From NCBI GenBank assembly GCA_029532625.1, contig JARFXM010000009.1, forward strand, positions 1,116,001 to 1,180,000: a DNA stretch of 64,000 bases, read 5' to 3'. The DNA is from Lomentospora prolificans (lineage: Eukaryota > Ascomycota > Sordariomycetes > Microascales > Microascaceae). Positions 54,790 through 64,000 of this stretch are shown here, one piece after another; within the stretch, counting starts at the first letter, position 1, and every line of letters starts with the position of its first letter. The notes under the pieces were generated by a model that ran no database searches, was not told the DNA's origin, and saw only the letters and a list, made by a program, of their open reading frames with translations. The position numbers and the translations under genes were made by a program.

Positions 54790-57700
54790 TACGGAAGCCT
54801 GTAGCGAATTTGTAACTTTTGAAATTTTTCGACCTCGACCACTCGAATTTTTACTAGAACTACCCCAACCCGTACAACTTTAATATACGACGCACGCATA
54901 CGCAAATCAGCTTTTGAAAAACAATTGATCACCGAGAAAACACACCTACATGCTCCTGAACGCACGCCCACAGCAGGTATTAGCCAGCTACCCGGCCTCC
55001 TACGCAGAACCAGCAGCAGATTATAGCAATATACAGCTTAATAAGCCCACTACCTCACTACCCTATATACCTCTATACCCTTATACTACTATACCCCTAA
55101 TACTACCTATAATTATAGTAACTACCCTCCCTTAAGAAGTATTTAATAATATATTTAAAGGATACCTAGACTTACTAGCCCTACTAATACTATCTCCTCC
55201 CCTCCTATCTTACTATACTTATATTTACCTATATTTATTACTATCCTATTATACTCCTATAAATACTATTATATCCCTATCCCTCCTAACCTTACTACTA
55301 GTAGTATTAATTACTCTTATTAACTACTATAACCTCCTAAATAATATTAATAATACTTTTAAATATATCTACTAAGTCCTCTTAGTAGATATATTTAAGT
55401 AGATCTAGTTAGTAATTAATAGCTTTATTAGTACTATACTAGCCTATTTTACCTACCCCCTCCCCTTTTATATTAATATCTTAACCTCTTTAACTATCCC
55501 CTCTTTAGTCCTAACCCCTTTTTCCTCTTACTTAAAGATTACTTTATCTTATACTTCTACTAGCTAATCTCCTTACCCTATTTATACCTAAGGTAGCTAA
55601 AGACTTCTTATAATTACTACTACTACTATTACTAACTATAAACTAGAGACTACTAATAGGATCTATAAGATAATCTTTAAGATAAGTAAGACCCCCCTAG
55701 AGAACTACCTTTCTAATAGTATTCTCTAGTAAGCTATAAACTAAGCTATAGTATATATCCTAGATAGGAAAGATATTAGCTACTTCTATATACTTCTAAG
55801 TAGGGATATAGTTATTATATTTAAATCTAGATATAAAAGCTAGTTCTAAAAAGACTACTTATAGCTTAATTACCTTTATATTAAACCCTTAGTCTCTAGC
55901 CTAAGTATTATAGCCTACTCTATTAGCTTTAATACCCTAGAATACTAAGACCTAGCCTCTACTATCTTTATTTATTATAATATTACTATTACTAATACTT
56001 ATTATATAGTTTAGGAAGGGGCTATAATTAGCTCCCTCTAAATTACCCTTATAACTATAGAAGAAGCTACTACCTTTATCTAGGATAGGGTAATTATTAA
56101 CTATAAGTACTACTATATTTATACTTATAAGCCCTTTATAAGACTACCCCTCTACTTCTACTATAGCTTATAAAACTATATAGCCTACTAATATACCTAG
56201 AACTAATATTATACCTATTATAGCCTAGGGTATAAGACCTAGGCCTATACTACCCCCCCTAATAAGAGAAGGTACCTAAACTACTAGAAAGACTATACTA
56301 CCTTCTCCTATAGCTACCCCTTTACTAAGAGTAGCTAATATAAGCCCTAGACTAATACTAGACCCCCCCCTACTACTATCTCTAGCCTTATAGCTAATAG
56401 TAAATACTTTTAGCTAGACTCCCCTATACCTAAGCTAGCCCTAGTAGATAGTATTACTAATACTAGCTATAACCCTACCCCCCTCTATATCTAATATTAG
56501 GAAACCTAAAAGTAACTATATAGAATATTAACTCTAGCTAGATATATATAATAGTAGTACTCTAGGAGGATACTAATATCCTCTTTATCTAAGAACCTAG
56601 TTAGAATAGGCTCTATAAGCTTAGAAGCTCCCTTATAGGTAAATATATAAAGATCTAGAATAATAGTAATAGTACTACCTATATCTCTAAGTCTATACCT
56701 CTAGCCTAATAGGACTACTAACTTAGAACTAACTAGATCTAGGTTACCCTAAACCTAGAGTCTATAGACCTAATATACCTCTTTAGTATCTATAGCCTAT
56801 ACTATTATAATAACTAGGAATAGATATTACCCCTATAGACCTTATAGAGACTTACTTTAGGCTATATTACTCTCCTAGGTAACCTTAATATATATTACCT
56901 ATTATAAGACTATTATAACTATATAAACTACCCTAGTAAAACCCTTATTAACCTTACTATAGCCTAAGGCCTAGAGCTACTTATACTACCTAGTATTATT
57001 ATATAGTATAGTAGTAGATACTATACTAACTACTACCCTTTTACTCTTAACCTAATCTAGGCTACTTTATATACCTAAGTTAACTACTTTAAAGCTAACC
57101 CTTAGCTAGGCTTAGACTACTAGTCCTAAACTTATAAGATACTATTTACTAAGACTAAACTACTACCCTATAGATATATTTAGGCCTATATAGACTAGGG
57201 CTATATTAGTACTCTAGCTAATAAGATTATCTAGATACCTCCCTTAGCTACTACCCCTCTAGAATTTAAGAGCTAGACCTAGATCCTTATAAAGTAAATA
57301 GATACTATTACTTATATTACTACCCCTCTAAAAAGATAGTCTAAGGGCTAATACTTCCTTAAGTAAGACTTATTAGCTATATAGTCTACTAAATAGCTCT
57401 ACTAAATAAAATATACCTTCTACTAAAGCCCCTTTATAATAGAAGGCTTTAAATAAGTTAAAGAGGCCTAAAGAACCTAGAAGTAGATCCTATACTAGTA
57501 CTCTAACTACTATTAGAGAGACCTTCTAATATTAGCCTATAACTATAATATAATACTATAGTAACTTAAGAAATAGGCCTAGCTCTATAGCTATACCCTA
57601 ACCCCCCCCCCAAGCTCCTATTACTTAGAGGGACTAATAGTACCCCCTAACTATCCTTTAGAGGTAAAGTATCTACTCTAGTAGAGTAGTTCTTCCTATA

Positions 57701-58607
57701 GCCTAATATAGAATAGCCCCCCTAACCTATAGCCTACCTACTAGGTTAAGCTAAGATATTTATACCCTAGACTATTACTCTAGAGGATATTAGTACTATA
57801 GTATACTCTATATTACTATAGAAGGCTACTAGCCTAGATAATATATCTAACTACCTTCTTAGGGTATATAGTACCCCCCTCTTTAATACTTTTATAGCTA
57901 TAGCTACTTTAAGCCTCCACCTTAGCTACTAGCCCTTATAGTTTAAATACTCTACTACTATTATAATCTAGAAACCTAGTAAGGATAACCCTTAACTATA
58001 TAAGCCTAAATCCTAGTACCTAATTACCTTACTTAGTATAATAAGTAAAGCTATAGAGAAAATTATTACTTAGAAGCTTACTAATATTATAGAAACTAAC
58101 TATATCCTCCTAGAGGGCTAAATAGGTAACTATAAGGTATAGTCTACTAAACTAGCTACTTAACTAGTAGTAGATGTAATCAAGAAGATATAGTAGAATA
58201 ACTCTATAATATCCCTCCTATAACTGGATCTCTAGAGTATATTTAATACTATTAATTACTACTAGCTTATCTATATACTTAAGTCCCTAAACCTCTTAGT
58301 ATAGCTAATATCCTAGGTTAAATACTACTTTAAAGATAAGACTATAGAGCTCTAGTTTAATAACTATATCTTAAAGACTATACCTACTACTACTAGGGTC
58401 CCCTAGGGATTCCCCCTCTTTCCTATCCTATTTATCCTCTTTACTATACTACTCTTTTAGTACCTCTAGACCTACTAGGGAGTTATAGCCTTAGGATATA
58501 TAAATAATACTAACCTCCTTACCCCTAGAAGAACCTCTAAAAAATACTATTATATACTAGAGAGTATATAGGATACTATAAGGTAGTAGGCTATAGAGAG
58601 GGGTATT
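54790..58607 (+). mobile_element. RIP-destroyed LINE (Tad1-like non-LTR retrotransposon), 3' truncated
   Basis: On plus the region keeps the order of a fungal LINE. Cys/His-knuckle gag-like motifs lie at about 56155-56330, with Cys and His codons turned to Tyr. An APE-type endonuclease follows (a G-N/D-L-N block near 56879). Reverse transcriptase comes next, with a V-P-stop-G-F-P-L block at 58398-58415 (TAG for Gln at 58404) and the catalytic Y-x-D-D box now Y-I-N-N at 58497-58508. Stops are mostly TAG/TAA where Gln or Trp codons would be, the RIP signature. From about 55050 on CpG, CpA and TpG are nearly absent. The first 250 bases (54790-55040) are unmutated and include an ATG at 54950. The reverse transcriptase stops abruptly at 58607 where a different sequence begins. 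No coding capacity remains. The exact 5' end is uncertain. Confidence 0.75.
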
Positions 58608-58715
58608 GTTATGGCTCGTGCCGTGTCCGCTTGCTTGCTAGCTGCTGAGCTGCTAATAAGTAAGTAGGAGGGTTCTATGATGCTATTCACAGATTTGATA
58701 TAGTTACTAGTTTAT
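58608..58715. mobile_element. Unmutated island with LTR-like end (TGTTATGGCTCG...)
   Basis: About 110 bases rich in CpG and TpG inside DNA that otherwise lacks them. It starts TGTTATG exactly where the LINE reading is cut, as expected for the outer end of an LTR inserted into the LINE. The second LTR and a target-site duplication are not visible in the window, so the LTR call is inference. Confidence 0.4.
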
Positions 58716-60330
58716 ATAAGTTTACCTCTATATAGTTAGTTAGTATATAGGTAGGTGTTCTCTTATAATAGTAAAATAGTCTTATTCTTTCTATCTAGTT
58801 TATAGTTCCTTACTTCCTTTATATATTCCTTACCTTTAACTTTTAGTATTACTTACTTACTACTAAGGTTCTACTAGAGTATATTTATACTTACTTATAT
58901 TAGTATAGTATATTATAGAGTACCTCTATACTTACTTATATAATATAATATAATAATACCCCTAGCTAGTAAGAAAATAGCTAATAACCTTATTAGTACT
59001 TTACTAGTAGTTTGAAGTTAGAATCTAAAGGGTAGATAGTACTAGCTTACCTCTAAATTTAAGTCTAGTATTATAAGATAATAGGGTATATAGGGTATTC
59101 TAGCTAGTATATACTTACTTACTTAGGCCTTATTTATAAAAGAGAGATTTTAGTTAGTATTTTTAGGGTTTTATATTTATTTTCCTCTTTCCTACTAATC
59201 CTTCTTACTTTCTATTAATAGCTAATATATCTTCTCCTTAATACTTTCCTTCTTCTCCTTACCTATAGCTACTAGCTAGCTAACTATCCTATATAACTCC
59301 TAGATCTCCTCCTCCTACTTTTATAATTACTATTAGAGAGTTACTACCTCTATTACTAACTACTTAATTTAGAGCTACTATAGACTTACTTATTTACTTA
59401 TTTCCTTAAGGAGTTTTTTATTATTAGTAGTATTAAGTAGTAACCCTAGTACTAGGGAACTTACTTTTATAATCCTTTAGAGGTACTATTATAGTAGGGT
59501 CTCCTTACTAGATATAGTAATTTCTAGTAAGTTATTACTATTACTACTCTTATTACTATCCTCCTTATTCTTCTTACTTACTACCTCCCTACTAGCCTTT
59601 AAGCTTATAATACTTACCTTCTAACCCTCTTCCTTATATTATAAGGGGTTCTATAGCTACCTCTTTTTAGTTATAGAAGAGGTTACTAACTATAAGGATA
59701 TATACTTTACTAGTATCCTTAGTAGCTAGTCAGTAACTATTTCTAATAGGTAGGTTATAAGCTCTTATATACTAATTCTCTATAGGGCCTCTATAGTAGC
59801 CTTAGGGATCTTATTATCTATATAGTAGGCTTATAGGCTAGTAACTACTATATAAGCTAGTAGCTTATATAAGGTTCCTAGCTACTTTATATCTAATATA
59901 CTTTTAAGGGTAGTCCCTAGATACTAAACTACTAGGTACTCTACCTAACTATAATTCTCCTTTTACTTTTTATAAAATTCCTTAATAACTACTATTACTT
60001 CCTTATATTCCTTCCTATCTAGGAATTACTTAGCTACCCTTTCTTAGGTAACTTCTTTATAAGTAATTCCTATATACTCTTTAATAACTTCTATAGATAT
60101 ATTTATATTATTAGTTTACTTACTTCTTACTTAGGTTTACTTATAGGGCTAGATTATACTTACTTACTAAACTTTACTTACTATTAAAGGAGCTTACTTA
60201 TTAATAGTTATTATAAGTAAGTATTATTAATAGGGTTTACTTATTAATAGTTATCTAGTTACTTACTAGGTTATTATTATTATATATAAGGTTATAGGAT
60301 AACTATAATATCTAGGAAGGGTTTATAAGG
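58716..60330 (-). mobile_element. RIP-mutated remnant with an unrecognised minus-strand frame
   Basis: CpG, CpA and TpG are almost absent. On minus, about 60090-59180 reads as a Lys/Glu/Leu-rich protein with scattered TAA/TAG stops (for example KSILDIK, KLLAYIVVTSL, NKIPKATIEAL), consistent with a structural (gag-like) or other transposon protein. No family was recognised. It may belong to the element that begins at 58608. Confidence 0.4.
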
Positions 60331-60720
60331 GAGGGATAACTAGTGCCTTTAGTTGCTTAAATATTTATTACTAGCCCTTTAGTAATTATATCTGCTAGTG
60401 ATTATATCTACTACTGAATTAAATCTATTACTATTTTTTTTATTTTTTGCCCTTTTTTTTTTTTTTTTTTTTTATATAATCCTTATAATCCCTTATTCCT
60501 TCCTCTTATTATTTAGTAGTAATTGTGGCCTTTCAGCTAATCTACTACTACCTTTTATTAATATTAGTAGAATCCTATTACTCTTATACCTTCCTCTTAT
60601 CTACTTACTGGTTACTATAGTATCTACTTTATTATTACTTACTATATCCTTCTTATATTATTTAGCCTAGCTACTATTTATTTTCAGCTTTTTATTATTA
60701 TCTATAGTTTATTCTTCCTT
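60331..60720. mobile_element. Partly mutated segment with long T/A tract
   Basis: Here several TpG and CpA remain (TTGTGGCC, TTTCAGC, ACTGGTTAC), so mutation is incomplete. A T-run of about 20 at 60452-60473 reads on minus as a purine tract ending AAAGGG, which could be the polypurine primer site just downstream of the gypsy pol. That reading is inference. The open plus-strand frame across it is a composition artefact. Confidence 0.4.
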
Positions 60721-63700
60721 TTAACTTCTTATATCTAATACTTACTAGTATAATATTTCTACTAGTAGGTACTTGCCTCTACTTCTTTTATTAGTACTTA
60801 TTAGCTTCTTTTTCTTATAGTTTAAATTAGGTATTTAGTAAAGTAGGTAGTATAGGTTAAATAAATAAAATACTAACTTATAAGGAATATCTATTCTAGA
60901 TCCCTCTTATACTACTAACTACTACTTTAATTATCTACTCTTCCTTACTTTTACCTCTACTACTACTCTCTTATAATTACCTACTACCTTACCTATATTC
61001 TCTATTATATCCTCTACTCTCTTCTAAGAGTTATCCTTTAGATCCTATCCTACCTAATAAACTAGATACTTATATCTTATTTAGGTATTATAGTAGCTAA
61101 TAATCTATTTAACCTTAAACTCCTCCTTTCTATTAACTTAGACTAGCTTTAGGGGTTTTATATACTTCTAATAGGGATTATTTCTTTATAGGGGTTTAAA
61201 GATATATACTACTAAGATTACTAGGTGAATCTTCTAGTTCTTTAGGAAGTTTAATTTAATAGTAAGCTTATATACTCTCCTTATAACTTTGAATAGTCTT
61301 ACTTAGTTTAGTGACTACTTCTTCTTTAGTTTACCTAGTAAGTTATAGCTATTATATAATTATAAGTAAATAATATTACCTACCTAAAAAGTTACTAGCT
61401 AGTAGTATTTATTATACTTTAGCTTTAATAATATATTAGCTATTATAATAAGTACTTCTACTTCTTTACTATTTACTTGCTAGATTAGGTCTAGTATAAG
61501 TTTTATTATCACTTTCCTTACTCCTACTATATTAGTAATAGCTACTAAAATATTTCTTAGCTTGAAACTAAGGGTTAGTATATTAAGGCTTTATCTAATT
61601 AGGGCTAAAAATATATTATTAAGATTAAATTATAGTACTAGTAAGAGATTAATCTAGCTTTCTTCTAGATAGTTTACTATATAATAGTAGATTATAATCT
61701 TAACTATCTAGATCTTCCTTTTAGATATTCTATTAGTCTATAGGTAGTAAGCTATTACTATTAGTTAACTAACTTTTAGTACCTTATAGACTTCTAACTA
61801 GATTTCTAAAGTAAACTTTAGATCTCTATTACTAATAATATATACTAGTAATCCCTAATCATAATATAATATTACTTATAGTACTATTGCTACCTACTAT
61901 ACTATAGTTACTATCTTACTACCTATAATTAATAGTATCTTCTTACTAAAGGTATAGTTAATTACTAGTAAGTTATCTAGTATTTAATAACTAGGTATTA
62001 CCTAGAATATACCTTCTACTAGAATAGTAGGTATATCTATAATAAAATCTATTATAATTATATAATATAGGGTTAGTACTATATTAATCCTTTTTATTTT
62101 ACTATATAGCTATTATCTATCCCTTTAGTTCTATAGGTATACTAGGTAGTAACTATAATACTTCTTGATTTTATCTACCTTTTAATAGATATAAAAGTCT
62201 TATAAGTTATATAGTATTCTCTTACCTCTTATATATTAATAGTTATTATATACTATCTTGAAGATAGCCTATACTATTAGGTATAGTATATATAGCTTAT
62301 AATTACTCTTAGTATTAATAAAGTAGAGAAGGCTATTACTTTCCTAGAATAGCCTAACTAGTATTAGCCTCTTCTAGCTTATTCTAGCTTCCTCTTTTTT
62401 TTATTATTTAATTACCTATAATACCTTTCCTAGCTTACTATCCTTCTTATAACTATTAATAATTAGTTATTATAGATCCTCTATTAGCTAGATTACTAGT
62501 ATTCATATTTCTTACCTTTCTACCTCCTCTAGGGTATATACTTACTTATCTATTATATCCATCCTAATATTATTTAGTTTATTAGGCTATTTATAGTCTA
62601 GCCTAGTATCCCTTATAAGTATAGTTAGTAATTATAAAAGTATATTTAATACTATATTTAATAGTCTAGATATATAGAAAACCTTAAGATTAAACTATAA
62701 TAGCTAGTTTATAGTATTTACTAGCTTTAAATTAGTTTTACTAAGATCTATAGTCTTTAAGAAGGTATATTTTATAATCCCTTTTAATAGTAAGTAATCT
62801 ATAAGGATTACTATTAGGGATCTATTTACCCTAACTATTTTCTATAGCTTCCTTACTACCTAGATAACTACTACTAATTCTACCTCTATTAATCTATACT
62901 TCTTTTCTATATTTAAGTATATATATAATAGAAAGTATAGTAGCTATAATTCCTTTACTATAATATCTTTTCCTAGAATAGATTTACTATCCTATTCCTT
63001 ACTATATAGCTAGAATATATATATATTAAAGGTAATTCTACTAGTATCTACTTTTAAGAATAGTATTTAGTCTAGATCTATATAATATAGTAATATTTAC
63101 TTATAGAGGAAGGATTATAGGTTAGTAAATACCTCCTACTTTTCTAGTATTAGGGTAAACCTATATTTACTTACTTTCTACTTCCTCTACTACTTACTAT
63201 TCTTTCCTAGGATGATCTCCTAGCTCTCTTATATAGCTTTTAGCTCTATGGTTTTCTACCTCTATAGTAGTACTATCTATATATCAAACTATAGAATTAT
63301 TATATAGATAAATATTACTATACTAATATAGTATTCTAACTTTTCTAAATTATTAGGGTATTATATTATCTATTTAAATCTTAGGATATAATTACTTATC
63401 TTCTACTTACTATTACTATTAAGGATATAACTAAAGAAAGTAATACTAGGGAAGCCTATAAAGGATTTACCTATAGAGATATATAAGTAATTCCTATTTA
63501 TTATCTATATTACTATTTCTATATAGTATAGATACTCCTCCTCTATATTATTAAAGATTATAATATTATTGATATATACTTATATGAAATGATAGTACTT
63601 GAAGAATAAGTAATCTATATATTATTATATAAATACTAGTAAGTTCTTAAAACCTATAAGAATAATATTTAATCACTCTAACCCTTATAAGCTGATTACT

Positions 63701-64000
63701 ACTATATAGTTATAATACTTATAATAGATTAGTAGCTAATAGAAGAACTTTTTAGTATTTAGGCTAGTAAATACTTACTTACTATATAGTATTTCTATAA
63801 TATCTTCCTAACTTAATAGTAGGTAAATATCTAGTATTACCTACTTATTTAGTAGTTATAGGTTAATAACTACTCTCTTATTATATTTCTTAGTATCTAT
63901 AGATTAGTATACTATAAATACTAAGTAGGTAATTAGTACTAGTTACCTTATCTATTCTATCTTTCCTTACTAGTAAAGAGGGTTATAGGTCTTATCTAAA
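60721..64000 (-). mobile_element. RIP-destroyed Ty3/gypsy pol (RT-RNaseH-integrase), runs off the window
   Basis: Minus-strand reading keeps the gypsy order from high to low coordinates. The reverse transcriptase box is Y-I-N-N-I-I-I-F at 63576-63553 (Y-x-D-D with both Asp changed to Asn by G-to-A), followed by a thumb-like block with EEEYLYHIE-type residues. A probable RNase H interval lies near 62900-62600. The integrase zinc region is around 62200 and the integrase core around 62060-61580, where blocks typical of gypsy integrases (IISDRDLKFT; AYYLQTNRIS) can still be read. Integrase downstream of reverse transcriptase separates it from Ty1/copia. Many TAA/TAG stops make it non-functional. 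Protease and gag would lie beyond base 64000. Confidence 0.72.

Noticed and set aside
60398..60670. A 90-codon plus-strand frame resembling a hydrophobic membrane protein
   Set aside because: It arises from T-rich, RIP-mutated DNA including a T homopolymer; Phe/Leu/Ile content follows from composition alone.
61000..64000. Ty1/copia assignment for the right-hand LTR element
   Set aside because: The integrase blocks lie downstream of the reverse transcriptase on minus, which is gypsy order. Copia has integrase first.
1..64000. Secondary-metabolite cluster or CRISPR-like array
   Set aside because: No polyketide, peptide-synthetase or terpene core gene and no regularly spaced direct repeats were seen. 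The gene set is mainly housekeeping.

Overview
The window is nuclear DNA of a filamentous ascomycete (Pezizomycotina, most likely a Sordariomycete). The evidence is: short GT-AG introns of about 50-260 bases with CTAAC/CTGAC-type branch sites; Pezizomycotina-type genes (acuK/ERT1 zinc-cluster regulator, SPO22/ZIP4, fungal calpain, xanthine dehydrogenase); a nuclear tRNA-Asp with an intron; and a 9 kb right arm saturated with the CpA/TpG-to-TpA changes typical of repeat-induced point mutation (RIP). No species is assigned.

Layout. 1-832: 5' part of ALG14 (minus; the 3' end lies outside the window). 1587-3790: Ima1/Samp1-type inner nuclear membrane protein (plus). 3.8-8.3 kb: long gene-free stretch. 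8293-9413: Siw14-type phosphatase with a C-terminal membrane anchor (plus). 10264-10793: small AIM19-like membrane protein (minus). 11542-12641: Hlj1-type ER J-protein (plus). 14031-16610: MINDY deubiquitinase ending in a CaaX box (plus). 17888-18948: steroid 5-alpha-reductase family enzyme (plus). 19228-19309: tRNA-Asp(GTC) (minus). 19733-21328: kynurenine aminotransferase (minus). 21914-23531: aldehyde dehydrogenase (minus). 24.5-25.8 kb: pseudogene of an aminoglycoside-phosphotransferase-like kinase. 26377-30641: xanthine dehydrogenase (plus). 33524-36510: acuK/ERT1 regulator with two micro-exons (plus). 37441-40610: SPO22/ZIP4 (plus), tail to tail with a calpain-like protease (43838-40763, minus). 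43.9-47.1 kb: second long gene-free stretch. 47154-50875: UFD2 ubiquitin E4 ligase (plus). 52894-51441: mitochondrial acetylornithine aminotransferase ARG8 (minus). 54.0-54.8 kb: unidentified degenerate remnant. About 54.8-64.0 kb: RIP-destroyed transposons, namely a LINE (gag knuckles, endonuclease, reverse transcriptase; plus), an unmutated island that looks like an LTR end, an unrecognised remnant, and a Ty3/gypsy pol (minus) running off the window.

Most genes are unrelated housekeeping functions: N-glycosylation, protein quality control, purine and amino-acid metabolism, meiosis and gluconeogenic regulation. They do not form one pathway or a secondary-metabolite cluster. The kynurenine aminotransferase, aldehyde dehydrogenase and xanthine dehydrogenase stand near each other, but I see no proof that they act together. 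I did not find a convincing new multi-gene system. The most unusual items are the completeness and sharp edges of the RIP mutation in the right arm, the zinc cluster split by 23- and 18-base exons, the tail-anchored Siw14-type phosphatase, the frame break in the calpain gene, and the prenylation signal on the deubiquitinase. Exon borders were placed by eye from splice consensus and reading-frame continuity; no RNA data or alignment was available.
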